Assembly (NCBI RefSeq): GCF_008630495.1 | Contig: NZ_VWOJ01000005.1 | Coordinates: 62,001 to 126,000 of the forward strand | Direction of reading: 5' to 3' | DNA from: Alkalicaulis satelles | GTDB lineage: Bacteria > Pseudomonadota > Alphaproteobacteria > Caulobacterales > Maricaulaceae | DNA: 64,000 nucleotides | Shown here: piece by piece, positions 52,681 to 61,264 of the stretch | Position numbering within the stretch: the stretch's first letter is position 1 | Layout of the letters: every line of letters starts with the position of its first letter | Position numbers and translations under genes: made by a program | The notes under the pieces: generated by a model | The model's input: only the letters and a program-made list of their open reading frames with translations | The model's database searches: none | What the model was told of the DNA's origin: nothing

Positions 52681-54072
52681 ATGGCCGATTTTGACTATGA
52701 TCTCTTCACCATCGGCGCCGGGTCGGGGGGCGTGCGCGCCTCGCGCCTGGCCAGCCTGTCGGGCGCCAAGGTGGCGGTGGCCGAGGAATACCGCCCGGGC
52801 GGGACCTGCGTGATCCGCGGCTGCGTGCCCAAGAAATTCATGGTCTACGCCTCCAGCTTCGCCAAGACCTTCCGCCACGCGAAAGGCTATGGCTGGACGC
52901 TGGGCGTGCCGGAGTTCAGCTGGCCCGCCTTCCGCGACGCCATGCTGGGCGAGGTGGACCGGTTGTCGGGCATATACGCCAGCAATCTGGCCAAGGCCGG
53001 GGTGGAGCTGATCGAGGACCGCGCCGAGCTGGCCGGCCCGCACGAGATCCGCCTCATAAAATCGGGACGCACCGTCACCGCACGCCATATCCTGATCGCC
53101 ACGGGCGGGGTTCCCAATGTGCCCGAAGGGCTGGAAGGCGCAGAGCTGGCGCTGAGCTCCAACGATCTGTTCCATCTTGATCACCTGCCCGAAAGCCTGG
53201 TGATCGCGGGCGGCGGCTATATCGCGTGCGAGTTTGCGCAAGTGTTCGCAGGCCTCGGCGTGAAGACCTGCCTGGTCTATCGCGGTGACACGGTGCTGCG
53301 CGGGTTTGACGATGATGTGCGCGCCTTCGTCCATGAACAGCTCAAAGAAAGCGGCGTGCGCGTCATCACCCACGCCGTGATCAAATCCATCAAGCCGTCA
53401 GACCGCGAGGGCTGGCGCGCGGTGACGCTGGATAAGGGCGAGGTGATCGAGGCCGATGCCGTGGTGCTGGCCACCGGGCGCGATCCCTGTACCGCCGGAC
53501 TGGGCCTGGAAAATGCGGGCGTGAAGCTCGATGACCGGGGCGTCATTGCGGTGGACAAGTTTTCACGAACCAGCGTGGATCACATCTACGCCGTGGGCGA
53601 TGTGACCAACCGGGTGAACCTCACCCCCGTGGCGATCCGCGAGGCGATGGCGTTTGTGGAGACGGTGTTTGCGGGCCGCGAGACCGCCTATGACCATAGC
53701 GATATCGCATCGGCGGTGTTTACCCAGCCGCCAGTCGGGGTGGTGGGCCTGACCGAGGCCGAGGCGCGGCGCGCCCATGGCAAGGTCGATATCTACAAAT
53801 CCAAATTCCGGCCCATGAAGGGCATGTTGACCGACAAGCCGGACTGGATGTTCATGAAGCTGGTGGTCCGCGCCGAGGACCAGGTGGTGCTGGGCGTGCA
53901 TATCGTGGGCGATGACGCGCCGGAAATCATCCAGGCTGTGGGCATCGCGGTCAAAGCGAAGCTGACCAAGGCCCAGTTCGACGCCACTTGCGCGGTTCAT
54001 CCCACCGTGGCCGAAGAACTGGTCACCCTGCGCGAGAAATGGGTGGATCCCACGCTGGGCGGGGCGGTCTGA
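52681..54072 (+). CDS. gor: Glutathione-disulfide reductase
   Basis: 463 residues of the flavin disulfide reductase family. FAD loop GAGSGGVRASRLAS, redox-active disulfide GTCVIRGCVPKKFMVYAS, NADP loop VIAGGGYIACEFAQ, ATGRDP, and the C-terminal catalytic HPTVAEELVTLR. The cysteine motif and KKFMVYAS favour glutathione rather than dihydrolipoamide as substrate. It supplies reduced glutathione, useful for the 1-Cys peroxiredoxin and the monothiol glutaredoxin of this window. Confidence 0.93.
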   Translation: MADFDYDLFTIGAGSGGVRASRLASLSGAKVAVAEEYRPGGTCVIRGCVPKKFMVYASSFAKTFRHAKGYGWTLGVPEFSWPAFRDAMLGEVDRLSGIYASNLAKAGVELIEDRAELAGPHEIRLIKSGRTVTARHILIATGGVPNVPEGLEGAELALSSNDLFHLDHLPESLVIAGGGYIACEFAQVFAGLGVKTCLVYRGDTVLRGFDDDVRAFVHEQLKESGVRVITHAVIKSIKPSDREGWRAVTLDKGEVIEADAVVLATGRDPCTAGLGLENAGVKLDDRGVIAVDKFSRTSVDHIYAVGDVTNRVNLTPVAIREAMAFVETVFAGRETAYDHSDIASAVFTQPPVGVVGLTEAEARRAHGKVDIYKSKFRPMKGMLTDKPDWMFMKLVVRAEDQVVLGVHIVGDDAPEIIQAVGIAVKAKLTKAQFDATCAVHPTVAEELVTLREKWVDPTLGGAV

Positions 54073-54115
54073 GGGCCTCTCAAGGCCTCACCCCGCCTCC
54101 GCCCATAAGGCGTCT

Positions 54116-54595
54116 CTAGTCTTCGTGACCGCCCATCTGGGACTGCATGTAACGCTCTTCGCCAACCCGTTCGATCAGGCCCAGCTGGGTTTCGAGGAAG
54201 TCGATATGCTCTTCCTCCGACTTCAGGATCTCGTCGAACAGCTGGCGTGAGACATAGTCGCCCGAGCTCTCACAATAGGCGACGGCCTCTTTGTAGATCG
54301 GATGGGCGCGGCGTTCGGCTTCCAGATCGCATTCGAGGATTTCCTTCACGCTCTCCCCGATCAGCACCTTGCCCAGATCCTGCACATTGGGCAGGCCTTC
54401 CAGGAACAGGATGCGCTCGATCAGCGCGTCGGCGTGCTTCATCTCGTCGATGGATTCCTCGTATTCCTTCTTGGCCAGACGGTGAAAGCCCCAGTCCTTG
54501 AGCATGCGCGCATGCAGGAAATACTGGTTGACCGTGGTCAGCTCCAGCTTGAGCGCCTTGTTGAGATGCTCGATGACTTTGGGATCGCCCTTCAT
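54116..54595 (-). CDS. bfr: Bacterioferritin
   Basis: 159 residues from ATG 54595 ([15 protein letters not shown]). Diiron and haem motifs are visible: [15 protein letters not shown] (Glu18), [13 protein letters not shown] (Glu51, Met52, His54), [12 protein letters not shown], and [15 protein letters not shown] (Glu127/His130). It stores iron as a 24-mer. Stands alone, transcribed divergently from the COQ4-like gene. Confidence 0.96.
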   Translation of the reverse strand: MKGDPKVIEHLNKALKLELTTVNQYFLHARMLKDWGFHRLAKKEYEESIDEMKHADALIERILFLEGLPNVQDLGKVLIGESVKEILECDLEAERRAHPIYKEAVAYCESSGDYVSRQLFDEILKSEEEHIDFLETQLGLIERVGEERYMQSQMGGHED

Positions 54596-54689
54596 GATTC
54601 CGGCTCCGTCTGGGTATGGGGATGTTGGTTGGCAATATATCACCGATTCATAAGCTTCCAAGTCATTGAAAGATAATTATTTAAGTCAC

Positions 54690-54704
54690 TGAGAAGCATT
54701 TGCG
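54690..54704 (-). promoter_or_regulatory. Possible Fur-like site upstream of bfr
   Basis: TGAGAAGCATTTGCG matches the classic Fur-type palindrome TGAGAATCATTCTCA in 11 of 15 positions, inside the AT-rich region upstream of bfr. The match is imperfect and the right half is weak. Confidence 0.25.
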
Positions 54705-54795
54705 CCGCTATATTGAGACGCGTTTGCACAAGTGCGTTGGGAGCGGATTTTGAACCGGCCTGCCGTGGCCGCCGCAGTGATCGCCAAAAAGTATG

Positions 54796-54813
54796 TGAAC
54801 GCTGTTCACTTTT
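54796..54813 (+). promoter_or_regulatory. Copy 2 of an 18-bp palindromic motif
   Basis: TGAACGCTGTTCACTTTT, identical over 18 bases to 33140-33157; here the palindrome is one base longer on each side (GTGAAC-GCT-GTTCAC, 54795-54809). It ends 54 bp before the COQ4-like start codon. Confidence 0.6.
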
Positions 54814-54867
54814 TGCGCGGACCGGGTTAGGCTTCACCAACGATCATCCACCAGCCGGGGCTGCGTC

Positions 54868-55635
54868 ATGTCCGCCGTTATCGATGACATTCCCTTTCCC
54901 AGTCAGCCTGTGCGCCCCCTGGAGGCGCTGGCCGCGTTCGGCGATCTGATCCGCAACAAGGAAGACACGCGCCATGTGTTTCGCTTCTTCGCCGCCACGC
55001 AGGGGCGAACGGGCGAGGCGGGTTTCCGGCGCTTCTGCGCCAGCGAGCTGGGCCAGCGCGTCATCGCCGACCGTCAGTGGCTGGCGGACCAGCTGATGGA
55101 CCGGGCGCGCCTGGAGAGCTACGGGCCGGGCACGTTCGCCTCGGCCTATCTGCATTATCTCGACAGTGAGGGCCTGTTCCCGCTGGGCGTCTATGAGGCG
55201 GCGGTGGCCAACAACCCTGAGCATTACGCGCTGCTTGACCGCGATTTCCCTCAATTCAGCGCCTACACCTGGGCCATGAGCCTGACTCACGATCTCTATC
55301 ACGTGCTCACGGGCTATGGCCGCGACGCGCTGGGCGAGGCTCTGTTGCTGGTATTCACCGGCGTGCAGTCCGGCTCGCGCGGCTCGCGCCTTCTGGGCGC
55401 CATGGGCGGTCTGAAAATCCGCTCGGAAATCCCGCGCTGGCCGGTGGGGCGCATGATGCGTAACGCGGCGTCCATGGCGCGCACCGCCGCGCCCATGCCG
55501 GTCACGGATCTGACGGCCTTGTTCCCGCTCAAACTGGACGAGGCGCGCCAGGCGCTGCGTCTGAGGCCCGACCCGCTCTACCGCAACACGCTCGACACCT
55601 GGCAGGGCCCGGCGCCTCTGACGGTCAAGGCGTAG
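54868..55635 (+). CDS. COQ4-family (ubiquinone biosynthesis-like) protein
   Basis: 255 residues from ATG 54868. The COQ4 signature HDxxH-x11-E is exact: THDLYHVLTGYGRDALGE near residues 142-158. Eukaryotic COQ4 is needed for coenzyme Q synthesis, recently tied to modification of the quinone ring carbon 1; bacterial versions are less known. N-terminal part PFPSQPVRPLEALAAFGDLIRNKEDT resembles the family's substrate-binding helices. No other coq/ubi gene is near. Confidence 0.85.
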   Translation: MSAVIDDIPFPSQPVRPLEALAAFGDLIRNKEDTRHVFRFFAATQGRTGEAGFRRFCASELGQRVIADRQWLADQLMDRARLESYGPGTFASAYLHYLDSEGLFPLGVYEAAVANNPEHYALLDRDFPQFSAYTWAMSLTHDLYHVLTGYGRDALGEALLLVFTGVQSGSRGSRLLGAMGGLKIRSEIPRWPVGRMMRNAASMARTAAPMPVTDLTALFPLKLDEARQALRLRPDPLYRNTLDTWQGPAPLTVKA

Positions 55636-55653
55636 GCAGGCCAGCGCGTTTCC

Positions 55654-57021
55654 TCACTCCATAAACAGCGTCGCCGGGTGCTCCAGATAGCCCTTGACCG
55701 CCTGGATCAGGCGGGCGGCGTCGTAGCCGTCGACGATGCGGTGGTCGAAGCTGGAGGAGAGGTTCATGATCTTGCGCGGGGATACCCGGCCCTCTGCGTC
55801 GTAGCGCGGGAGGGTCTGCAGCTTGTTGACGCCGATGATGGCCGTCTCGGGATGGTTGATCACCGGGGTGGTGACGATGCCGCCCATGGCGCCCAGCGAG
55901 GTGATGGTGATGGTGGAGCCGGTGAGCTCCTCCTTGGTGGCCTTGCCGGTGCGCGCGGCTTCGGCCAGACGTTTGACCTCGGCGGCGATCTGCCAGACGT
56001 CGAGCGCCTCGGCGTGGCGGATCACCGGCACCATCAGGCCCTTGGGCGTGGCCGCCGCAATGCCGCAATGGACGCCCTCATACTGGGTCAGCACCGCGTT
56101 CTCGGTGTCGTAATGGGCGTTGGCCTGGGGCACGCCGGGCAGGGCGCGCACCAGCGCGGCGACCAGGAAGGGAATGAGGGTCAGCTTCTCGCGGCCTTCG
56201 GTGCGGCTGGCGTTGAGATGGGCGCGCAGCTCTTCCAGCGCGGTCAGATCAATCTCCTCCACATAGGCGATGTGGGGGATGGTGCGCTTGGCCAGCGCCA
56301 TGTTCTCGGCGATCTTGCGGCGCAGGCCGATCACCTTGATGGTCTCTAAGCCGGTACGCGGCGCGCGCAGGGTCCCGGACCCGCCCGCCTTCGAGGCCAG
56401 GCGTCCGCCTGAGGCGATGAAGTCATCAAGATCTTCGTGTGTAATGCGCCCGGCCGGCCCCGTGCCCGGCACGGCGGCCAGATCAATATCAGCCTCCAGC
56501 GCGCGCTGACGCACGGCGGGGCTGGCGAGCGGGCGTTCGCCGGAGGGGCGTGACGTCGCGGCGCTCTGTCCTCCCCCGCCTGCGGGGGAGGTGCTGGCGG
56601 AGGCAGCGGAGGGGGCGGGCGTAGAGGGTTTGGGCTCAGCGGGCTTTTCGGCAAGGGCGTTTCCCCCCTCCGTCTGGCGCTTCGCGCCATCCACCTCCCC
56701 CGCAGGCGGGGGAGGAGAAGATTCCGCCTTCGCCCCGTCTTTCGCCGGTTCCGCTTCCGTCTCTTCGGTGGGCGGGGTGCCGTCGATCTCGATCACCAGG
56801 ATCACCGTGCCCACTGCGATAATCTCGCCGGGCTCGCCCACAGTGGTCTTAACCACACCATTGACTGCGCAGGGGATTTCCACCGTCGCCTTGTCGGTCA
56901 TCACATCCAGGATGTGCTGGTCCTCGACCACCTTGTCGCCAGGCTTGACGTGCCACTCTACGATCTCGGCCTCGACCACGCCCTCGCCGACATCGGGCAT
57001 CTTGTATTTGTATTCGGCCAT
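55654..57021 (-). CDS. bkdB: Branched-chain 2-oxoacid dehydrogenase E2 (lipoamide acyltransferase)
   Basis: 455 residues. Lipoyl domain 1-78 with the lipoyl Lys in VMTDKATVEIP; a long Pro/Ala/Glu linker (about 80-165); the E1/E3-binding domain ASPAVRQRALEADIDLAAVPGTGP; a catalytic domain ending SFDHRIVDGYDAAR with the active His and Asp. Two palindromic DNA repeats lie inside the linker and are translated. Partner of E1 encoded immediately upstream. The substrate class is taken from E1 alpha; PDH or OGDH E2 are less likely. Confidence 0.88.
   Translation of the reverse strand: MAEYKYKMPDVGEGVVEAEIVEWHVKPGDKVVEDQHILDVMTDKATVEIPCAVNGVVKTTVGEPGEIIAVGTVILVIEIDGTPPTEETEAEPAKDGAKAESSPPPPAGEVDGAKRQTEGGNALAEKPAEPKPSTPAPSAASASTSPAGGGGQSAATSRPSGERPLASPAVRQRALEADIDLAAVPGTGPAGRITHEDLDDFIASGGRLASKAGGSGTLRAPRTGLETIKVIGLRRKIAENMALAKRTIPHIAYVEEIDLTALEELRAHLNASRTEGREKLTLIPFLVAALVRALPGVPQANAHYDTENAVLTQYEGVHCGIAAATPKGLMVPVIRHAEALDVWQIAAEVKRLAEAARTGKATKEELTGSTITITSLGAMGGIVTTPVINHPETAIIGVNKLQTLPRYDAEGRVSPRKIMNLSSSFDHRIVDGYDAARLIQAVKGYLEHPATLFME
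56569..56615 (+). repeat. Palindromic repeat inside bkdB, copy 1
   Basis: A 47-bp element TCCTCCCCCG-CCTGC-GGGGGAGG-TGCTGGCGGAGGCAGC-GGAGGGGG: an outer arm pair (CCTCCCCC/GGGGGAGG) followed by a second small hairpin and a G-rich end. It is within the linker-coding part of bkdB and keeps the frame open. A related copy in inverse orientation starts 47 bp further on. Confidence 0.6.
56663..56716 (-). repeat. Palindromic repeat inside bkdB, copy 2 (inverted)
   Basis: Read on the minus strand it has the same order of parts as copy 1: CCTCCCCCGCCTGCGGGGGAGG, then TGGATGGCGCGAAGCGCC (a small hairpin GGCGC-GAA-GCGCC), then a GGAGGGGGG end. It encodes the Pro-rich piece SPPPPAGEVDGAKRQTEGG of the linker. 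Confidence 0.6.
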
Positions 57022-57024
57022 GGC

Positions 57025-58047
57025 TCAGGCCTCCGTGACGGTCTTGAGCGCGCGGATGAAGCGGTCGCGGGTGGGGAAATAGGCCCATTCATGGGCGTGG
57101 GGATAGGGCGTATCCCACCCCGTAAGGCGGAAGACCGGCGCCTCGAGCGCGTAGAAGCACTCTTCCTGGATCTGGGCGGCGAGCTCGGCGGCGAAGCCTG
57201 ATGTGCGCGGCGCTTCCTGGGCGACCACCACCCGGCCGGTCTTATTCACCGAGGCGGCGATGGTCTCGATATCGTAAGGGACGAGCGTCTTGAGATCGAT
57301 AATCTCGGCGTCGATGCCGGCATGCTCGGCGGCGGCCTCGGCCACATGCACCAGCGTGCCATAGGCGATCACCGTGCAGGCCTCGCCCGGGCGCACGATC
57401 TCGGCCTTGCCCAGCTCTACGGTGTAGCGCTCCTCGGGTACTTCGCCCTTGGGATGGCGCGCCCAGGAGGACAGCGGCTTGTCGGGCACGCCGTCAAACG
57501 GGCCGTTATAGATGCGCTTGGGCTCAAAAAAGATCACCGGATCGCCCGACTCGATGGACGCGATCAGCAGGCCCTTGGCGTCATACGGGTTGGACGGGAC
57601 CACCACCTGCAGGCCGGGCACATGGGTGAAGAAGGCTTCCGGGCTCATGGAATGGGTCTGGCCGCCCCGGATGCCCCCGCCCCACGGGCTGCGCACCACG
57701 CAGCCGGAGGTGAACTGGCCCGCCGAGCGATAGCGGATGCGGCTCATCTCCGAGACGATCTGGTCAATGGCCGGGAAGATATAGTCGGCGAACTGGATCT
57801 CCGCGATAGGCTTGAGCCCGCGCGCGGCCATGCCCACCGCCATGGCGGCGATGGCGGCGATGGCGGCCTCGTTGATGGGCGCGTCAAACACCCGGTCCAG
57901 GCCGTATTTCGCCTGCAGGCCGTCAGTGGCCTTGAACACGCCGCCGAAATAGCCCGCGTCCTCGCCGAAGATGACCACGTCCGGATCAGCGTCCAGCAGC
58001 ACGTCCATGGCCGAGTTGAGCGCCTGAATGATGTTCATCGCGGGCAT
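57025..58047 (-). CDS. bkdA2: Branched-chain 2-oxoacid dehydrogenase E1 beta subunit
   Basis: 340 residues. Transketolase-like beta subunit with GEDAGYFGGVFKATDGL (ThDP-binding Glu-Asp), ISVAAMAVGMAARGLKP-like helix, SPWGGGIRGGQTHSMSPEAFF, and FEPKRIYNGPF. It forms the heterotetramer with E1 alpha encoded upstream. Three bp between its stop and bkdB start codon, and three bp to E1 alpha. Confidence 0.9.
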   Translation of the reverse strand: MPAMNIIQALNSAMDVLLDADPDVVIFGEDAGYFGGVFKATDGLQAKYGLDRVFDAPINEAAIAAIAAMAVGMAARGLKPIAEIQFADYIFPAIDQIVSEMSRIRYRSAGQFTSGCVVRSPWGGGIRGGQTHSMSPEAFFTHVPGLQVVVPSNPYDAKGLLIASIESGDPVIFFEPKRIYNGPFDGVPDKPLSSWARHPKGEVPEERYTVELGKAEIVRPGEACTVIAYGTLVHVAEAAAEHAGIDAEIIDLKTLVPYDIETIAASVNKTGRVVVAQEAPRTSGFAAELAAQIQEECFYALEAPVFRLTGWDTPYPHAHEWAYFPTRDRFIRALKTVTEA

Positions 58048-58050
58048 GGC

Positions 58051-59280
58051 TCAGATCCCCAGATCCTGGCGCTGGCGGCGCAGCCGCCAGTCGGGACGCG
58101 CATACACGTCCTCGAAAATGCTTTCAGTGGGCGCCAGCGGGCCGTCATGCAGCGTGCCGTGGCTTTCGGCTTCCTTGTAGGATTTGACCACCAGCGCGGT
58201 CATGGTCTCTTCCAGCTTTTCGTGGCGGGCCTCGTCCCACTCGCCCTTGCCGATCAGGTGCTGTTTGAGCCGCTCGATGGGATCGCCCAGCGGCCAGCTG
58301 TCAAACTCGCCCTTTGGCCGGTATTTGGATGGATCGTCCGAGGTGGAGTGGGCGTCGGCGCGATAGGTGAACAGCTCGATCAGCGTCGCCCCGCCGCCCT
58401 TGCGCGCCCGTTCGGCGGCCCACTGGGTCGCGGCGTAGATCGCCAGGAAGTCATTGCCGTCCACGCGCAGCGAAGCGACCCCGTAGCCCAGCCCCTTGGC
58501 GGCGAAGGTCGGCGCATCGCCCAGGGCGATATTCTGGTGGCTGGAAATGGCCCACTGGTTATTGACCACGTTGAGGATCACCGGGGCGCGATAGGTGGAG
58601 GCCAGCGTCAGCGCGCCGTGGAAATCGCCCTCGGCGGTGGTGCCGTCGCCGATCCAGCTGGCCGCGATGCGGTCCTCGCCCTTGTAGGCGCAGGCCATGG
58701 CGTAACCTACCGCTTGCGGGAACTGGGTGCCCAGATTGCCCGAAATGGTGAACACATGGCCCTCTGCCCAGGCGTAGTGCACCGGCAGCTGGCGGCCTTT
58801 GAGATTGTCGCGGCTGTTGGAGATGCAGTGGCACATCATGTCCACGATGTCGCGCCCGCGCGCGAACAACAGCCCCTGCTGGCGGTAGCTGGGAAAGGCC
58901 ATGTCGGTGGGGCGCATGGCCATGGCGCCGGCCACGGAGACGGCCTCCTCGCCAGTGGACTTCATATAGAAGCTCATCTTGCCCTGGCGCTGCAGCTTGA
59001 GCATGCGCTCGTCATAGATGCGCGTCAGCACCATGTGCGAGAGCCCCTCGCGCAGGATTTCAGGGCTGAGCCTGGGGTCCCAGTCGCCCACCGCCTGGTG
59101 GTTATGGTCCAGCACGCCCACCAGGCCCACCGCCAGATCCGATGTCTCGCGCCAGGAGGCCAGCGCGTCGGGGCGCTTGGCCGTACCCGCCTTGGGCAGG
59201 TTGAGATAGCTGAAGTCCGGCGCATCCCCGGGCCGGAAGGGCGGAGTGGGCACGTGAAAGCGAGACTGGGCGTCCGACAT
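58051..59280 (-). CDS. bkdA1: Branched-chain 2-oxoacid dehydrogenase E1 alpha subunit
   Basis: 409 residues from ATG 59280 (MSDAQSRFHVPTPPFRPGD); a longer frame into the repeat-bearing upstream region is rejected. ThDP motif GDGTTAEGDFHGALTLA, SYRQQGLLFARG, and the phosphorylation-loop hallmark of the branched-chain enzyme RADAHSTSDDPSKYRP. It decarboxylates 2-oxoisovalerate and related acids from Val/Leu/Ile breakdown. The E3 gene (lpd) is not here. A valine-leucine biosynthetic operon lies 6 kb away. Confidence 0.9.
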   Translation of the reverse strand: MSDAQSRFHVPTPPFRPGDAPDFSYLNLPKAGTAKRPDALASWRETSDLAVGLVGVLDHNHQAVGDWDPRLSPEILREGLSHMVLTRIYDERMLKLQRQGKMSFYMKSTGEEAVSVAGAMAMRPTDMAFPSYRQQGLLFARGRDIVDMMCHCISNSRDNLKGRQLPVHYAWAEGHVFTISGNLGTQFPQAVGYAMACAYKGEDRIAASWIGDGTTAEGDFHGALTLASTYRAPVILNVVNNQWAISSHQNIALGDAPTFAAKGLGYGVASLRVDGNDFLAIYAATQWAAERARKGGGATLIELFTYRADAHSTSDDPSKYRPKGEFDSWPLGDPIERLKQHLIGKGEWDEARHEKLEETMTALVVKSYKEAESHGTLHDGPLAPTESIFEDVYARPDWRLRRQRQDLGI

Positions 59281-59423
59281 GTTTTGTCCGTACGTTTCTT
59301 CTTGCCCCGCAAGGCGTTTGCGCGGGCGAGGTAGCCGGACGGGGCGCTTTTGGCAACTGCGCGGGCGGGTGCGAACAGCATGCTGCATCTGCGAAGGGGT
59401 GGCTGGGGCAGGCGGCGCCTGTG

Positions 59424-59470
59424 TCCTCTGCCGCCCGCGGGAGAGGTCGTCCGAAGGACCGGAGAGAGGA
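59424..59470 (+). repeat. Third member of the palindromic repeat family, before bkdA1
   Basis: A 47-bp degenerate relative of the element at 56569-56615, same orientation and length: TCCTCTGCCG-CCCGC-GGGAGAGG-TCGTCCGAAGGACC-GGAGAGAGGA. The hairpin positions coincide and the second hairpin has compensatory changes (GTCC-GAA-GGAC). It is intergenic, between pip and bkdA1; the 236-bp gap otherwise holds only the bkd promoter region, with no clear -35/-10. Confidence 0.5.
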
Positions 59471-59516
59471 TTGGCGCATCCGCCGTTCATGTGGACGGGC
59501 GCTGGGCCTCCATCCC

Positions 59517-60488
59517 TTACGCAAAGCGGCGCGCGAAGCCGTCCATGGCGCGCACCAGGGCGTCGACAATGCCCGGTTCGCCTGCGGCGTGGCCGGCGTC
59601 GGGTATGAGGTCGAGGCGGGCGGCGGGCCAGGCTTTAGACAATCGCCAGGCGGTTCGCGCCGGGGTGACCATGTCATAGCGGCCCTGGACGATGACGCCG
59701 GGCAGATCTGCGAGATGGGCGGTGTCTTCCAGCAGCACGCCGTCGCGCTCCAGGAAGCCGCCATTTATGAAGTAGTGGGTCTCCATGCGCGCCAGCGCGT
59801 CGGCCCGGCGCGGTTCAGGGGCGGCCGCCGCGGGGTCGCCCTGCAGGCTGATCAGCGCGCTTTCCCAGCGCGCCCATTCCACAACGTCCGACCGGCGCTC
59901 ATGAACATCCTCCACCATCACCCGGCGGTGATAGGCGCCTAGCACGTCCTCGCATTCGGTCGCCGAGAGCCGACCTGTGAACCGGTCCCAGACATCGGGG
60001 AAGAGGCGGTTGGCGCCATCGCGGTAGAACCAGTCGATCTCCTCGCGGGTGCAGGCGAACACGCCGCGCAGGGCCATGGCGATCACCTGCTCGCGGCAGG
60101 CGCGCGCATAGGCCAGCGCCAGCGTGGCGCCCCAGGAACCGCCGAACACGATCCACTGGTCCACGCCCAGATGGGCGCGCAGGGCCTCGATATCGGCCAC
60201 CAGCCGCGGCGTGTCATTTGCGCGCACCTCGCCATGGGGGGTGGAGCGCCCGCAGCCGCGCTGGTCGAAAATGATGATGCGGTAGATGCGCGGATCAAAG
60301 AAGCGGCGCATGGCCGGCGCCGCGCCGCCGCCCGGGCCGCCATGGAGCGCCACCACCGGCAGACCGTCAGCGCGTCCGCACTCTTCGAAATACAGCCTAT
60401 GGCCCTCGCCCACGTCCAGCATGCCGGTGCGATAGGGGTCCAGGGGCGCATAAAGCCCCAAGCGTCTGGTGTTGCGATGCGTGTCCAT
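59517..60488 (-). CDS. pip: Proline iminopeptidase
   Basis: 323 residues from ATG 60488. Alpha/beta hydrolase with oxyanion motif ALHGGPGGGAAP, DQRGCGRSTPHGEV, nucleophile GGSWGATLALAY, later Asp in QGRYDMVTPA and His in PDAGHAAGEP. It removes N-terminal proline from peptides, complementing aminopeptidase P and oligopeptidase B in this window. Ends 236 bp before the bkd operon. Confidence 0.92.
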   Translation of the reverse strand: MDTHRNTRRLGLYAPLDPYRTGMLDVGEGHRLYFEECGRADGLPVVALHGGPGGGAAPAMRRFFDPRIYRIIIFDQRGCGRSTPHGEVRANDTPRLVADIEALRAHLGVDQWIVFGGSWGATLALAYARACREQVIAMALRGVFACTREEIDWFYRDGANRLFPDVWDRFTGRLSATECEDVLGAYHRRVMVEDVHERRSDVVEWARWESALISLQGDPAAAAPEPRRADALARMETHYFINGGFLERDGVLLEDTAHLADLPGVIVQGRYDMVTPARTAWRLSKAWPAARLDLIPDAGHAAGEPGIVDALVRAMDGFARRFA

Positions 60489-60644
60489 GGCGCCGGCCCG
60501 TCCCCCCACCTGCTTGAGCGCCGTCCCCGGGGGCGCCGTGCGAGGTGTGATTTTTCGTTTTGTTAACCGGGACAGTATGCGTTTTTATAGCGATAAGAAA
60601 GCGGCGTCAGTGGGGGCTGGGCCGCACGGCATGATCGAGGGAAC

Positions 60645-61259
60645 ATGATCCGTCCTGACAGGGCATTGCGCGCCATTGTGAGCGCCTCCGCTATGGCTGG
60701 CGCGCTGATGCTGGCCGCCTGCGCAGGCGCGCCCATGGACATGTCGGCGGGCCTGAACAATGGCGCAAGCGTCACGCGCGCCTCCGAGGTGCGCCATAGT
60801 GCGATCGAATTGCGGACTCTGATCGAGACCGAGGGCTGGGTGCTCAATGGCGGCACGCCGCTCATGGCCCGGCTCATTCGCGGATCGGCTCCCGGTGAGA
60901 CCTCGCTGGCGCGCTATCTGGACGCCGCGCAGGATCCGGTCAGCGAGCAGATGACCGAAGATGCGCGGCGTGTCGCCGACCTGACGCGTCAGACCGTGCG
61001 CCTGGCGCTGGACGCGGCGGGTCAGAGGGGGGCGGGGCCGGACTATCTCGCCGCCGATCTGGCGGCGGTCGAAGGCGCGCTGACGGCCGTGCGCCGGTCC
61101 GGCCGGTTCTTCGCGGCGGCCGCGGGCGAGGCAGGCTCTGACAGCGAAACCCTGATGCGCGCGCTGACCGATCTGGACAAGGCCGAGCATGATCTGGCGT
61201 TGGCCGCCGATGCACTGGCCGAGCGGCGCTGGGCGCTGCGCACCGGCGCGGTCAGCTGA
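60645..61259 (+). CDS. Hypothetical lipoprotein
   Basis: 204 residues. Signal and lipobox MLAAC with Cys near residue 26. The mature protein is mostly helical (SEVRHSAIELRTLIE, EDARRVADLTRQTVRLALDAAG, ADLAAVEGALTAVRRS) without known motifs. It starts divergently from pip and ends 5 bp before the methyltransferase gene. Role unknown. Confidence 0.65.
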   Translation: MIRPDRALRAIVSASAMAGALMLAACAGAPMDMSAGLNNGASVTRASEVRHSAIELRTLIETEGWVLNGGTPLMARLIRGSAPGETSLARYLDAAQDPVSEQMTEDARRVADLTRQTVRLALDAAGQRGAGPDYLAADLAAVEGALTAVRRSGRFFAAAAGEAGSDSETLMRALTDLDKAEHDLALAADALAERRWALRTGAVS

Positions 61260-61264
61260 CCTCC

